DNA of 64,000 nucleotides, from contig CALKER010000007.1 in assembly GCA_938084835.1 (NCBI GenBank), positions 372,001-436,000 on the forward strand, given 5' to 3'. A program made the translations under genes and the position numbers. Each line of letters starts with the position of its first letter. Within the stretch, counting starts at the first letter, position 1. Source of the DNA: an uncultured Thermoguttaceae bacterium. Lineage in GTDB: Bacteria; Planctomycetota; Planctomycetia; Pirellulales; Thermoguttaceae. The notes under the pieces are model-generated. The model saw nothing but the letters and a program-made list of their open reading frames with translations. It was not told where the DNA came from and searched no databases. Of this stretch, positions 35,946-46,302 are shown one piece after another.

Positions 35946-36719
35946 ATGCGGCACGCCTGTCCTCTTCAGGCACGGAGGCGCTTGGTGCTGGGATGTGTGA
36001 CAATTGGCGGAATCTTGTGGCTGACATTGGGGGGTTGCGGTCCGGCGCCCCAAAAGGCGGCTTCCTCGCCTGAGAAGGTTTCTCCCGGTGGCCCAGCTGA
36101 ACCGCCGCAGCCAGCCCTGCCGTCCAAAGTTGTGCCGGACCTGCCGGGGGGTCAGTCTCCAGCCTCCGTATCTCCTTCGCCTCTGTCAGTTCCGTCGAAA
36201 CCCACAGTCCCCCAAGTGGTGATGTCCCAGAGTCTTCGCACAAGCTGTGTGCTGTGGGTGGGGGATATTCTGCCGGGCGGAAGGCTCGTGGACCTTTCCG
36301 GCCAGCTCCGGACGATTCGGGATGAGCTCGGGGAACGCCTCACGGTGATCGCTTTTTGGTCGGCAGGCTCCACGCGACTTGCGCGTCTTGCCGGCCAAAA
36401 ACTTTTGCTTGATCTTCAGGAGGACGTGGCTCGGCCGTTCGCCTCCGACGGGGTGCGGGTCTTAGCGATCCACGTGGGCGAAGTTGATCCTGATGTTAAG
36501 GAATTGGTAGAAAAGGCCGGGATAGCTTTCCCGGTACTCGTCGATCCCAAGCGCGCTTATTTTGCGCTTGTGGCCAAGGAAAATCTTCCCCGCCTTTATT
36601 TGGTCGATGCTCGAGGGAAAGTGCTTTGGCTTGATCTTAATTTCACAGAATTGGCCGGTCAGACGCGCGAAGATCTCCTCCAGGCTATTCAGGCAGCCTT
36701 GAGCGTGGAGAGCTTGTGA
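35946..36719 (+). CDS. Lipoprotein with thioredoxin-like fold lacking CxxC
   Basis: A 257-residue predicted lipoprotein. Basic N-terminus, hydrophobic stretch LVLGCVTIGGILWLTLGGC with lipobox LGGC, then about 70 residues of Pro/Ser/Ala-rich linker. A C-terminal TlpA/redoxin-like domain (about 95-255) has VWVGDILPGGRLVDLSGQ, VIAFWSAGS, VLAIHVGEVDPDVKELVEKAG, FPVLVDPKRAYF and LYLVDARGKVLW. The redox CxxC expected after the FW is replaced by SAGS, so it cannot be a normal thiol oxidoreductase. A scaffold or binding role is possible. AAAAGGAG is six bases before the chosen ATG (35946). It follows aspS by 109 bases. Confidence 0.8.
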   Translation: MRHACPLQARRRLVLGCVTIGGILWLTLGGCGPAPQKAASSPEKVSPGGPAEPPQPALPSKVVPDLPGGQSPASVSPSPLSVPSKPTVPQVVMSQSLRTSCVLWVGDILPGGRLVDLSGQLRTIRDELGERLTVIAFWSAGSTRLARLAGQKLLLDLQEDVARPFASDGVRVLAIHVGEVDPDVKELVEKAGIAFPVLVDPKRAYFALVAKENLPRLYLVDARGKVLWLDLNFTELAGQTREDLLQAIQAALSVESL

Positions 36720-37456
36720 CCCCTCCAAAGTTTTGTTTTTACTCCCCGAGTTCGGCGGGCCCAAGTCCCCACTTCAAATTGCCTGGCGAATTCCTCAGCT
36801 CCGATATGGGCATGGGTTGTTCGAGGGTTCTGCCCGTGGGCCAGACGGGGTTTTTTGCGGGGCTTTTCGCGGGTAATTCGGACTGCACTCAAGGCCCTCA
36901 GGAGAAGTAGATTTTCCTGAAGAGGAACCCTGACCAACCCGTTCAACAAGGACGAACCAGGTCTCGCAAGGTCGGCGACATTCATATTCGTTAGGCCTCG
37001 TTCGTATTCGGTGCTAAGAGGTTAGATGAGGCTATTTGGATGAGAATGCATGTGGATCATAAGATGCTTGGATAAGCGGTCGGGGCAGGATGAGATACAT
37101 GGATTTTTTACAACGGAATGCATCACTTAGGATGTACTGTCCTAAATTTTCGGGGCAAATTTGTGCAAATCCCAAGACATCGATCCCGCCGGATATATAA
37201 GTTTTTCGATCGCAATTCGTAGTTTTTCGAAAGAAAAGGGCTTGTGGTTGTTAAAGCTGCGAATCCGGCAGGGCCCATAACCTTCCTGCCGAGAGCTTGG
37301 CGGGAAATAAGGTGAAAAGTTTTTGCCACATTTGTAAAGGTGGTGCGTGCTTTTCGTGGTGTGCAACACTGCTCAGAAGCCAGACGTAATAAGACAATCT
37401 GGGTCAGCCGATTAACGACGTCCAACATCCGATAGAGTGAAAACGGAGCCCAAACT
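36720..37456. other. Gene-free stretch upstream of glnA, 737 bases
   Basis: No gene recognised. AGTTTTTCGA occurs twice at 37200-37209 and 37221-37230. I looked for a sigma-54 promoter for glnA; only TGGTGTGCAACACTGC (about 37359-37374) comes near, and its GG-GC spacing is 11, not 10. Confidence 0.4.
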
Positions 37457-38884
37457 GTGTCCCCAAAGTTTTCCTCAGCCGAAGAAGTGCTTAGGTTTGT
37501 GCGGGAGCGAGGCATCCGGGCAATCGACTTGCGTTTCATGGATTTTCCCGGGTTGCTCCAGCACTTTACTATCCCTGCTGAAGTGCTCAGCGAAAGCACC
37601 TTCACGGATGGCTTAGGCTTCGATGGGTCGAGTATCCGCGGCTGGCAGCGGATCAACGAAAGCGATCTGCTTGTGGTTCCGCAGCCGGAAACGGCAATGG
37701 TCGATCCGTTCACGGTCCTTCCGACGCTTGCGATGATTTGCAACATCCAGGATCCGGTCACGCGATTGGATTACAGCCGTGACCCGCGAAACGTCGCCCG
37801 AAAGGCCGCCAATTACCTTCAATCCACCGGGATCGGCGATGTTTGCTATGTAGGTGCAGAGGCGGAATTTTTCATTTTCGACGATATTCGCTACGATCAG
37901 GCTCCCAACTGTGGTTTTTACTACATCGAAAGCTGCGAAGGTCAGTGGAATCGCGGGCGAGACGAGCAGCCAAACCTCGGACATAAACTCCGCTATGGTG
38001 AAGGATATTTCCCCGTTCCCCCCGCCGATCAATTCATGGACATTCGCAACGAGATGATGCAATGTTTGATTGACTGCGGGATCGAAGTGGAAATGCAGCA
38101 CCATGAGGTCAGCACAGGCGGGCAGGCCGAGATCGATCTCCGCTATGACGAACTCGTACGAATGGCGGACAAGCTGGTCACGTACAAGTACATCGTGAAG
38201 AACGTAGCCCGCCGGCACAACAAGGTGGCAGTTTTCATGCCGAAGCCTCTTTGGGGGGATAATGGCTCAGGAATGCACTGCCATTTGTCCATTTGGAAAG
38301 AGGGTCAGAATTTATTTGCCGGCAACCGTTATGCGGGCCTGAGTGATGTGGCCCTGTACGCAATTGGGGGGCTATTTCGGCACGCGGCGGCCTTATGTGC
38401 GTTCACCAACCCGACAACTAATAGCTATAAGCGTTTGGTGCCGGGTTTCGAGGCCCCGGTCAATCTGGCTTACTCGCGGCGAAATCGCTCCGCCGCCGTG
38501 CGAATCCCGATGTACAGTCCAGCACCCAGGAGTAAGCGAATCGAATTCCGTTGCCCCGATCCCAGTGCCAACCCGTACTTGGCTTTTGCCGCCATTCTGA
38601 TGGCCATGATCGATGGAATCCAAAACAAGATCGATCCCGGGGAGCCGCTGGAAAAAGATATCTACGACCTCGAGCCCGAGGAATTGGAGAAGGTCCCAAA
38701 GACCCCGCGCTCTTTAGATGAGGCCTTGGAGGCACTGCGAAAAGATCATGAGTTCCTCCTTCGGGGGGATGTTTTCACTCCGGACGTGATCGACACCTGG
38801 ATTTGGTACAAAATGACGCGAGAGGTAGAGGAGGTCGAGCAGCGTCCCCATCCCTATGAATTTTGTCTGTACGCAGATATTTAG
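37457..38884 (+). CDS. glnA: Glutamine synthetase type I
   Basis: Makes glutamine from glutamate, ammonia and ATP; central to nitrogen assimilation. The 475-residue length fits GSI-beta. Seen are [39 protein letters not shown], and [42 protein letters not shown] (split in two), NRSAAVRIP and the metal-binding [12 protein letters not shown] follow. The loop DIYDLEPEE carries the Tyr that is adenylylated by GlnE in GSI-beta enzymes, so covalent control is likely. It starts with GTG at 37457, GGAG eight bases before. No glnB or ntrC is adjacent. Confidence 0.97.
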   Translation: MSPKFSSAEEVLRFVRERGIRAIDLRFMDFPGLLQHFTIPAEVLSESTFTDGLGFDGSSIRGWQRINESDLLVVPQPETAMVDPFTVLPTLAMICNIQDPVTRLDYSRDPRNVARKAANYLQSTGIGDVCYVGAEAEFFIFDDIRYDQAPNCGFYYIESCEGQWNRGRDEQPNLGHKLRYGEGYFPVPPADQFMDIRNEMMQCLIDCGIEVEMQHHEVSTGGQAEIDLRYDELVRMADKLVTYKYIVKNVARRHNKVAVFMPKPLWGDNGSGMHCHLSIWKEGQNLFAGNRYAGLSDVALYAIGGLFRHAAALCAFTNPTTNSYKRLVPGFEAPVNLAYSRRNRSAAVRIPMYSPAPRSKRIEFRCPDPSANPYLAFAAILMAMIDGIQNKIDPGEPLEKDIYDLEPEELEKVPKTPRSLDEALEALRKDHEFLLRGDVFTPDVIDTWIWYKMTREVEEVEQRPHPYEFCLYADI

Positions 38885-39239
38885 GGTGGGAGTTCCGGTG
38901 CCAACCCGCTGGCGTCGGGGATTACTTCCCGCCTTCTTGGTGGCAAGGTTGGGGGAAAGGGGTTAGGTGTGGCGCGCTCCCCGCTTGCTGCCAGAGGAAA
39001 CAATCATGGGCCCGACCGAGTGCCGCTTCGTCCCCCCTTTTTGCGTTGTCCGCGGAGAAAGCTTCCTTATCATTGAGTAAGTCGCTTCTTCGTTAGCGGG
39101 TAATTTTTTAAGAAGTATCCCACTGATAGGTGGATTTGAGCCATCGAACTGCAGGAGTTGTCCCGAGAGCTTGGACGGCTCAAAGGGAACAATCGCTCAG
39201 TCGACGTAACTTTGAAGTTTAGCACCTGAGGTAGAGAAG
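38885..39239 (+). promoter_or_regulatory. thiC upstream region with inverted repeat, no TPP riboswitch
   Basis: Between glnA and thiC. TTTGAGCC at 39135-39142 and GGCTCAAA at 39177-39184 are exact complements enclosing 34 bases, ending 56 bases before the thiC ATG. The TPP-riboswitch (thi-box) core CTGAGA...ACCC...GAACCTGAT was searched for and not seen. The hairpin may be another leader element or a terminator without T-run for glnA. Confidence 0.4.
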
Positions 39240-40604
39240 ATGCCAACGCAGATACAAGCTGCTCGCGCGGGCACAATCACCCCCGAAATGGAGGCAGTGG
39301 CTCAAGCCGAGCATCTGCCGGCAGAGCTTGTCCGGGAAGAAGTGGCCCGGGGACGGATGGTGATTCCCGCCAACCGCATTCATCTCCAGAAGGGACTTCG
39401 GCCTATCGGGATAGGCATTTCGTGTCGGACCAAGATCAATGCCAACTTAGGGAAGTCGGCTCTTCAGAGTTGTGTGGAAAATGAGCTAGAGAAGGTCCGG
39501 TTGGCGATTGCTTTGGGCGCCGATACCGTGATGGATCTTTCCACTGGGAAGGACTTGGAATGGCTTCGGGAAAAAATTATCGACTCCGTGCAGGTGCCGG
39601 TAGGCACTGTACCTCTCTACGAGGTGGCCGAGAGCTTGGGCGACATTGCTGAGATGACACCGAAGTATTTTCTTGATGTGGTGGAACGCCAGGCGGCCCA
39701 GGGCGTGGATTACATGACGGTCCATTGTGCCCTTCTCCGGGCGCATTTACCCCTGGTGGTGGGTCGGACCACGGGAATTGTCAGTCGAGGTGGGGCACTC
39801 ATCGCGCGGTGGATGAGTGTACACAACGCGGAAAATCCGTTATACACCCACTTCGATGAGATATGCGAAATCTTTCGCAGTTACGACGTTACCTGGAGTT
39901 TGGGGGATGGACTGCGGCCTGGCTCGTTGGCCGACGCCTCTGACGAGGCGCAGCTTGCCGAGCTCCGCGTCATGGGAGAGCTCACCCGGCGGGCTCGGGC
40001 TATGGGCTGCCAGGTGATGGTGGAAGGGCCTGGACATGTCCCGCTCGACCAAATCGAATTTAATGTGAAGCTCCAGCAGCTTTGGTGCGACGGAGCGCCG
40101 TTTTACGTTCTCGGGCCTGTAGTCACGGATGTGGCGGCCGGCTATGATCACATTGCCGGTGCCATCGGGGCTGCTCTGGCCGCGTGGTATGGGGCCTCGC
40201 TTCTATGCTACGTTACTCCGCGAGAGCATTTGGGCCTTCCTACTTTGGAGGATGTGCGGGCGGGAGTGGTCGCATTCAAAATTGCTGCCCACGCCGCGGA
40301 TGTGGCCCGAGGGCGACCCGCGTGTCGGCAGTGGGATGACCTGATGAGTCGGGCGCGGTTTAACTTCGATTGGCAAGAACAATTTCGCCTGGCAATCGAT
40401 GCGGAGACCGCCCGAAGAATGTGGCAGGAAGTGGCACGCCCAGGAACTACCACCTCCGCACCTTACTGCAGCATGTGCGGCCCGAAGTTCTGCCCCATGC
40501 GCTTGTCGCACGAGCTGAAGGAGCTTTCCCATGGGGAGGGCGCGCCTGATGACTTGTCCGATCATGTGCCGGCCGAATGTCCCCTCAGAGAGCCAGCCGT
40601 CTGA
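39240..40604 (+). CDS. thiC: ThiC, phosphomethylpyrimidine synthase
   Basis: Radical SAM enzyme converting aminoimidazole ribotide to HMP-phosphate, the pyrimidine half of thiamine. The 454-residue protein shows [16 protein letters not shown] (about 57-72), [45 protein letters not shown], and [22 protein letters not shown] and [19 protein letters not shown] (split) follow. At the C-terminus is the atypical cluster motif CSMCGPKFC (CxxCxxxxC). It lacks the long N-terminal extension of the E. coli form, as is usual for the short type. The upstream site GAGGTAGAG supports the ATG. It is solitary, with no other thi gene here. Confidence 0.97.
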   Translation: MPTQIQAARAGTITPEMEAVAQAEHLPAELVREEVARGRMVIPANRIHLQKGLRPIGIGISCRTKINANLGKSALQSCVENELEKVRLAIALGADTVMDLSTGKDLEWLREKIIDSVQVPVGTVPLYEVAESLGDIAEMTPKYFLDVVERQAAQGVDYMTVHCALLRAHLPLVVGRTTGIVSRGGALIARWMSVHNAENPLYTHFDEICEIFRSYDVTWSLGDGLRPGSLADASDEAQLAELRVMGELTRRARAMGCQVMVEGPGHVPLDQIEFNVKLQQLWCDGAPFYVLGPVVTDVAAGYDHIAGAIGAALAAWYGASLLCYVTPREHLGLPTLEDVRAGVVAFKIAAHAADVARGRPACRQWDDLMSRARFNFDWQEQFRLAIDAETARRMWQEVARPGTTTSAPYCSMCGPKFCPMRLSHELKELSHGEGAPDDLSDHVPAECPLREPAV

Positions 40605-41070
40605 AAGTTATCCGTCTCCAAGGTTTGTGTTTCCCCAGGCAACGGTGCCCGAAGCCACGGCCCGAGCTAAACCCAGCGCCGGCTGCTCACGGAAGCCCCG
40701 GGTCAACCGTGAGAAGTCTCGCCCGCTGCTACCGGCGACACTGATCGGTTTTTTAGATTCACCTGCTACGCTCTACATGCTACTTGGACGGAGTGTTGAC
40801 GTGGATAGTGGTGGCCTAGGCGGTCTTGCTTGAGGCGGCAGGACCGGAGATTGTTTGGCAGGGTAATAACCGGAGATTGTTCGGCAAGGTGATCAAACCT
40901 GAGCTCGACGCGGATTGGCACTACCGGCTATTTGCGGCACGAGATCACGACCTCAGGCAGCGGGGAGGAATAAGGGCCAATTTGAATGAGGTGCTGCAAC
41001 TGTTCTCCCAGAAGACATGTGAGGCACCCTAAGGACCAAGCGACCGGTCAAATGATGTGCCCCTCTGGGT
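40605..41070. other. Gene-free stretch with 26-base tandem duplication
   Basis: Between the convergent thiC and HNH genes. A near-identical 26-base unit occurs twice in tandem at 40843-40868 and 40869-40894, each starting ACCGGAGATTGTTYGGCA. A 68-codon frame spans it (40826-41032) but has no ribosome site. It may be a decayed gene; I do not call it. Confidence 0.4.
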
Positions 41071-41667
41071 CTATTGCTGAAGCTCCACGTTCCAGTAAGC
41101 TTCGCTAATAAATTTGGACCAGCTCTGGATGCGGATTTCGCGAGACGAGTACAACGGTTGCCATTTTGGCCGGGTAGGTTTCCGCCGCAGTCGCATGCCT
41201 GCCTGTTCCGGTGTGCGATTACCTTTTCGCTTGTTGCAATCGAGGCAGGCGACCACGCAGTTTTCCCAACTGGAATGTCCCCCCTGAGAGCGGGGAATGA
41301 CGTGATCGATCGTCAATTCATCCGGCGGGGCCTGACGGCCACAATATTGACAAACATAGTGATCTCGCTTGAACAGATTTCGACGACTGAAAGTCACCAC
41401 ATTGACCGGCACCCGGTCGTACTCGTTTAGCACGACTACCTCTGGGGCTTTCAGCCGCAGACGCACAGCCTGCACGAACCGGTCGTTTTCTCGGGGCCGA
41501 ATGCGGGACCAGTCGGCCCACGTGAAGGTTTGAAAGGTCTCCGGATCCACGACCCGGGCCGTTCCGTTGAAGACCATGACAAGGGCTCGGGCGACCGTCG
41601 CAATACGGATCGGTTGCCAGTTCCGGTTCAAAACCAAAGTTGGATGCGACAGAACACCGCCAGGCAT
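41071..41667 (-). CDS. HNH endonuclease family protein
   Basis: A 198-residue protein with an HNH nuclease domain. Zinc-binding CQYCG (about 107-111) and CLDCN, with the catalytic core LTIDHVIPRSQGG and WENCVVACLDCNKRKGN. The N-terminal half (LVLNRNWQPIRIATVARALVMVF) is typical of a widespread family of stand-alone bacterial HNH proteins whose biology is not known. The C-terminus KWQPLYSS...WSKFISEAYWNVEL is also shared in that family. No transposase, intein or intron signature surrounds it, so it is best read as a resident gene. AAGGAG lies 13 bases before the ATG, rather far. Confidence 0.88.
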   Translation of the reverse strand: MPGGVLSHPTLVLNRNWQPIRIATVARALVMVFNGTARVVDPETFQTFTWADWSRIRPRENDRFVQAVRLRLKAPEVVVLNEYDRVPVNVVTFSRRNLFKRDHYVCQYCGRQAPPDELTIDHVIPRSQGGHSSWENCVVACLDCNKRKGNRTPEQAGMRLRRKPTRPKWQPLYSSREIRIQSWSKFISEAYWNVELQQ

Positions 41668-42523
41668 GAAGCTGGGCCTTCTCCTTGGGGGGCGGGTGTC
41701 GGGCCGCCCTCGATGGTTTGATTCGTCGGCCCCGCAAACGACGGCTTGATGCAGCTACTTCGCCAGTTCACCCCTTGCCGTGGGCGGCACCAATGGTGCT
41801 GAAAAAGCCTACCTGTCCTTTGACTGGCCGCCAAAGCCTTCGGAGGTGCTCGTAGAACTGAGCGGAAGATTAGCAAACATCACAGATATTTTACTCACCC
41901 GGCAAGCGCTTCGCCCAATGTTAATCGCTCAAATTTGTTCGGCGAGATCGTAGGTCCCATCTTATGAACTGAAAGTGATTTTGCTGCAAGCCAAATATGA
42001 AGCTCACAAAGTCACAGTTATGGAGCTCTCAAGGTCACAGGGGCGCCGTTGTGAGTGGAGCCTCTCTCGGGGCGAATTCCAATTTAATCCTTTATTCTGG
42101 AGCGGACGAGGGTGTAATCTTGCTAGCGAAAGTCCTTGGCCGCCTAAGAGCGGAAGTCCTCATGCAAGCTTATGGCTAAAGTCCGGGCGATTTGATGCTC
42201 CGCCTCCCGGCAGGATTTCGGGCCAAAAACCGATAAAATGTTCACTTTCGGCATAGAGGCGGGTTATTCGACAGGACCCGCCGATTCTGCGAAGCTCCAG
42301 GTACGGTTGGGAAGAAAAAGGATTGCGGAATCGCCTGCAGAGTCAATGAAACCGAGGCAATTGGGCTCCGAAGCGTAAGTGCCAATTCGGATGATTCCTT
42401 GTTGGCAGTCGGTCCGCATCGCTGGCGGCCGAGCCTAGCGTCGTATTTTGTCTGCCATTACTTGCAAAAACACGATTCGTGTAGCTTGCGAGAAGACATC
42501 CCCTAGAGAGGAACGCCCATCAA
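41668..42523. other. Divergent gene-free stretch, 856 bases
   Basis: Between the HNH gene (minus) and metG (plus). Imperfect 17-base direct repeats, AGCTCACAAAGTCACAG at 42001-42017 and AGCTCTCAAGGTCACAG at 42024-42040, are 23 bases apart. A 60-codon frame at 41997-42179 overlaps them without a ribosome site. No T-box or SAM riboswitch was recognised ahead of metG. Confidence 0.45.
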
Positions 42524-44617
42524 ATGACCCGACGACGGATCTTGGTGACAAGTGCTTTACCGTACGCAAACGGACCGATCCATATTGGGCACTTGGTCGA
42601 ATACATTCAGACCGATATTTGGGTTCGTTTTCAAAAATTGCGAGGACATCACTGCGTTTACTTCTGTGCGGACGATACGCATGGGACGGCCATCATGATG
42701 TCTGCACAGAGACACGGGATGAAGGAGGAGGAATTTATCGCCATCATGCGGGAAGCTCATCTCCGGGACTTCTCGCAGTTCCAGATACAGTTTGACAATT
42801 ATGGAAGCACCCACAGTGAGGAAAATAGACTCCTTTGTTGCGAAATTTGGTCAGCTTTGAGGCGGGCCGGTTTGGTCTACGAAAAGGAGGTCTCCCAGCT
42901 TTACGACCCGGTTGTTGGCACATTTCTAGCGGATCGCCAGGTTCGTGGAACCTGCCCTCGGTGTCGAGCCCCAAATCAGTACGGAGACAACTGCGACAAG
43001 TGCGGAGCCGCTTACAGTCCGAGTGAGCTGATCGATCCGGTGAGTAGTTTTTCCGGGGTGCGACCGGAGATCCGGGCAGCACGGCATCTATTCGTGCAAA
43101 TTGAAAAGCTGCACGATTTTCTCGAGGATTGGGTGCAGAATAGCGGAGCGCTGCAGCCCGAGGTGGCTAATTATCTTGTCAATCACTTTCTTCGGGAACC
43201 GCTTCGCGACTGGGATGTATCGCGGCCGGCTCCGTATTTTGGTTTCGAAATTCCCGATGCTCCCGGGAATTATTGGTATGTATGGTTTGATGCTCCTATA
43301 GGGTACATGGCCAGCACCCTTGAATGGTGCAAAAGGACCGGGGAGGACTTTCAGCGATGGTGGCGAGATCCCCAGACGGAGATTCACCACTTTATTGGCA
43401 AGGACATCGTCTATTTCCACGCGCTGTTTTGGCCGGCCATGCTGAAGACCGCGGGATTTTCCCTTCCACGGCAGCTTCACATCCACGGATTTTTGACGGT
43501 CAACGGCGAAAAGATGTCTAAGTCCAAAGGGACGTTCGTGGAGGCTGCCACCTACCTTCGTCACCTTGACCCGGCGTATCTGCGTTTCTATTACGGCGCG
43601 AAGTTAGGTCCCGGAATTGAGGATATTGATCTCAATTTGGACGAGTTCGTCAGCCGCGTCAACGGGGATTACGTGGGCAATGTGATTAATCTTGTAAGTC
43701 GAGTAGCCCGTCTGTGTGAAGGGGAGAATTTGCCTGTAAGCTATCCGCCGGACGGGGGCCTTTTCGCGTATGGCGTAGAGCAAGGGCAGGAGATTGCCGC
43801 GGCGTACGAATCCTGCGACTACGCTCGCGCTATGCGAGCCATCCTTCATCTTTGTGATCGAGCTAACCAGTTTTTGGAGCAAGCTGCTCCGTGGAATCTT
43901 CGTAAAGATCCGGCGCGACGGGACGAGTTTCTTTCCGTGTGTTCTGTGGGTCTGAATCTGTTCTGGCAAATTGCAGTCTATTTAGCACCGATCCTTCCTG
44001 AGATTGCGCGGCGGACGGGCGAGTTGCTGGGTCGTTCCATCACGCGGTGGACCGATGCCAGTACGCCTGTGATAGGGGTTACGGTGGGCCGTTACCAGCA
44101 CTGGGCCACCCGGGTGCAGCGGGGTCAACTGGAAGCGATGATCGCTGAAAGTCGTCAGCCGGAGGAAGCGGAATCCGGGGGACGGGTTGCGACGGCTGCC
44201 TCGGCTGCGAGCGCACGAAAGTCGGCAGAGGGCTCCTATCAGCAGTCTGCCGCGGCAACTAAGGAAGCCCTCTCGGAGCCGATTTTGCCTATGATCACCG
44301 TGGAAGAGTTCAGCAAAGTGGACCTTCGCGTGGCCGAGGTGGTCGCGGCCGAGGAGGTGCCCAATGCCGACAAACTTCTGAAGCTAACACTTTCCCTTGG
44401 CGGAGAGGTTCGGCGCACCGTGTTTGCCGGTATCCGGGAGGCTTATCGACCGGCAGAGCTCATCGGCCGACAGGTGATCCTTGTAGCCAATTTGGCCCCA
44501 AGGAAAATGCGCTTTGGCGTCAGTGAGGGGATGATTTTGGCGGCAGGCCCGGGTGGGAAGGAAATTTTCCTCCTCAGTGTTGACAAAGGGGCGCAGCCCG
44601 GCCAACGGGTGAAATAA
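42524..44617 (+). CDS. metG: MetG, methionyl-tRNA synthetase with C-terminal tRNA-binding domain
   Basis: Class I synthetase charging initiator and elongator tRNA-Met. The 697-residue order is of the E. coli type. The HIGH motif region is [21 protein letters not shown] (split), the zinc knuckle has CPRC and CDKCG (about 145-165), then [15 protein letters not shown] and [16 protein letters not shown]. The KMSKSKG loop comes next, followed by the anticodon-binding helical domain. An Ala/Ser/Glu-rich linker runs to about 585. The C-terminal EMAP/Trbp111-type domain has [26 protein letters not shown] (split), dimerising and binding tRNA. GAGG lies 12 bases before the ATG, a weak fit. Confidence 0.97.
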   Translation: MTRRRILVTSALPYANGPIHIGHLVEYIQTDIWVRFQKLRGHHCVYFCADDTHGTAIMMSAQRHGMKEEEFIAIMREAHLRDFSQFQIQFDNYGSTHSEENRLLCCEIWSALRRAGLVYEKEVSQLYDPVVGTFLADRQVRGTCPRCRAPNQYGDNCDKCGAAYSPSELIDPVSSFSGVRPEIRAARHLFVQIEKLHDFLEDWVQNSGALQPEVANYLVNHFLREPLRDWDVSRPAPYFGFEIPDAPGNYWYVWFDAPIGYMASTLEWCKRTGEDFQRWWRDPQTEIHHFIGKDIVYFHALFWPAMLKTAGFSLPRQLHIHGFLTVNGEKMSKSKGTFVEAATYLRHLDPAYLRFYYGAKLGPGIEDIDLNLDEFVSRVNGDYVGNVINLVSRVARLCEGENLPVSYPPDGGLFAYGVEQGQEIAAAYESCDYARAMRAILHLCDRANQFLEQAAPWNLRKDPARRDEFLSVCSVGLNLFWQIAVYLAPILPEIARRTGELLGRSITRWTDASTPVIGVTVGRYQHWATRVQRGQLEAMIAESRQPEEAESGGRVATAASAASARKSAEGSYQQSAAATKEALSEPILPMITVEEFSKVDLRVAEVVAAEEVPNADKLLKLTLSLGGEVRRTVFAGIREAYRPAELIGRQVILVANLAPRKMRFGVSEGMILAAGPGGKEIFLLSVDKGAQPGQRVK

Positions 44618-45024
44618 GGCCGGCCAACCGCGGAGAGAAGCGGCTAAAATCTTGGCGGATCCCGCGTTAGCCTTGCTAGTAAGCGGAGAATCGGCCACGA
44701 TCACGAACGCAGATATCGGGCTCGGCGGATCGTTACAAGTTTTCCCACACCTGGGCTTGTGCGAGCTGATCTCCTTCACCGGTGACGGGGAATCCGTTGA
44801 AAGAAAAGATTGCAATCCCACTTCCGCGGGACTGCTATTCCCTACGGGGCAACTGTCCGACGAGCTGTAACCGAACCTCATTGCCCAAGGGTCATCCCGC
44901 GGTCATACTCTACCATTAGGCCTCCCGCTCGTGCCTTCCCGGTTCCGAGCCATGATTGGCTCCTGCTGGAGTTGAGTCCCGCCGATGGAAGTGTTCTCTT
45001 TGTGAATGTATAGGGAGTAAAGCG
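44618..45024. other. Gene-free stretch, 407 bases
   Basis: Between metG and the second Gfo/Idh/MocA gene, both plus strand. No gene, terminator with T-run or promoter pair recognised. GGCCGGCC at 44618-44625 is a short palindrome at the metG stop. Confidence 0.45.
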
Positions 45025-46302
45025 ATGACCTCACACATGACGCGACGGCAATTTACTGCACTCAGTGGTTCTGCCGGGGCTGCAGGGTGGATGGCTCCTG
45101 CTATGGCTGTCAGGAGTTTGTCGGCCAATGAGCGGATTGTCGTAGGGGTGATGGGCCTGAGCCGCGGGCGATCCCTGGCTATCGCCTTCCATCAACAACC
45201 GAATACCGAGGTGAAGTATGTCTGCGATGCCGATCGGCGTCGGGCGAACGCGGTGGCTGAAGAGTTGACCAAGCTGGGCAGCAAGGCTCAACCAATTGTT
45301 GATTTTCGCCGCATCCTAGAGGATGATGAGGTGGATGCCCTTGTGGTGGCTTCCCCTGACCATTGGCATGCTCCGGCTTCTATTCTTGCCTGCGCTGCGG
45401 GAAAACATGTGTACGTAGAAAAGCCGTGTTCACACAACCCGGCCGAGGGTGAAATGCTGGTGGCTGCTGCCAGAAAGTACAATCGCTGTGTGCAGATGGG
45501 CAATCAACGGCGAAGCTGGCCTGCTATTCAGGAGGCTATGGCACGGCTGCAGGAGGGGGTTATTGGCAGAGTGATCGTCTCCCGCACCTGGTATACCGCC
45601 CAGCGGGGCCCGATTGGCCGACTTCGGGAAGCTCCTGTGCCCGAGTGGCTCGACTGGGAGCTCTGGCAGGGACCGGCACCGCGAAGGCCCTATCGCGAGG
45701 GAATCGTTCACTATAATTGGCATTGGTTTTGGCACTGGGGAACAGGGGAGATTGGAAACAACGGTGTCCACGGGATCGATTTGTCCCGTTGGGGCCTCGG
45801 TGTTGATTACCCTGATGTGGTCACCTCCGGAGGGGGAAAGCTTTTCTTCGATGACGATCAGGAAACCTTCGACTCGCAGGTGGTGACCTACCTTTTTGGT
45901 CGAAAGATGATTATCTTCGAGTGTCGCAACTGGCACCGCCGGGGTTTTGAGGGAGAAATGTTCGGCGCTGCCTTCTTCGGGGAGGGAGGCTCGCTTGTGA
46001 TCGCGGGCACAGGTTACCGGATTTATGATCGGCAAGATAAACTTGTGGAAGAAAAATCGGGCCCGGGTGGCGATGCGGTGCACATCGCCAACTTCTTGGG
46101 TGCCATGCGTAATAACCAACCGCTGAACTCGGAAATCCTGGAAGGACATAAAAGCACACTGTTGTGCCATTTGGGTTCGATCGCCCAAAGGGTGGGGCGA
46201 ATCCTCCGATGCCGATCGCAGGACGGCCACATCGTGGACGACCCGGAGGCGGCCGCGTTGTGGCGCCGAGAATATGAACCCGGTTGGGAACCTCATGTGT
46301 AA
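45025..46302 (+). CDS. Gfo/Idh/MocA family oxidoreductase, Tat-exported (second copy)
   Basis: A 425-residue paralogue of the oxidoreductase at 17002. Tat signal TRRQFTALSGSAGAAG near the N-terminus, Rossmann loop VGVMGLSRGRS (about 36-46), VVASPDHWHAPAS, catalytic-lysine motif VEKPCSHNPAEG. QMGNQRRS and the C-terminal domain patterns WLDWELWQGPAPRRPY and GTGEIGNNGVHGIDLSRWGL follow. It resembles the numerous planctomycete members acting on sugars in the periplasm; the substrate is unknown. GGGAG seven bases before the ATG at 45025 decides the start over a longer frame from 44956. It is not in an obvious sugar-degradation cluster, unlike the first copy. Confidence 0.87.
   Translation: MTSHMTRRQFTALSGSAGAAGWMAPAMAVRSLSANERIVVGVMGLSRGRSLAIAFHQQPNTEVKYVCDADRRRANAVAEELTKLGSKAQPIVDFRRILEDDEVDALVVASPDHWHAPASILACAAGKHVYVEKPCSHNPAEGEMLVAAARKYNRCVQMGNQRRSWPAIQEAMARLQEGVIGRVIVSRTWYTAQRGPIGRLREAPVPEWLDWELWQGPAPRRPYREGIVHYNWHWFWHWGTGEIGNNGVHGIDLSRWGLGVDYPDVVTSGGGKLFFDDDQETFDSQVVTYLFGRKMIIFECRNWHRRGFEGEMFGAAFFGEGGSLVIAGTGYRIYDRQDKLVEEKSGPGGDAVHIANFLGAMRNNQPLNSEILEGHKSTLLCHLGSIAQRVGRILRCRSQDGHIVDDPEAAALWRREYEPGWEPHV

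Noticed and set aside
37359-37374. Sigma-54 promoter of glnA
   Set aside because: GG and GC elements are 11 bases apart rather than 10 and the flanking consensus is poor.
38885-39239. TPP riboswitch before thiC
   Set aside because: The thi-box core sequences were looked for on the plus strand and are absent; only a simple inverted repeat is present.
40826-41032. 68-codon protein after thiC
   Set aside because: No ribosome site and the frame runs through a recent-looking tandem duplication; coding evidence is insufficient.
41071-41667. HNH gene as part of a mobile intron, intein or restriction system
   Set aside because: No methyltransferase, transposase, intron or intein features are around it; the family is a common stand-alone chromosomal type.
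41997-42179. 60-codon frame upstream of metG
   Set aside because: Composition is plausible but there is no ribosome site and no recognisable similarity.
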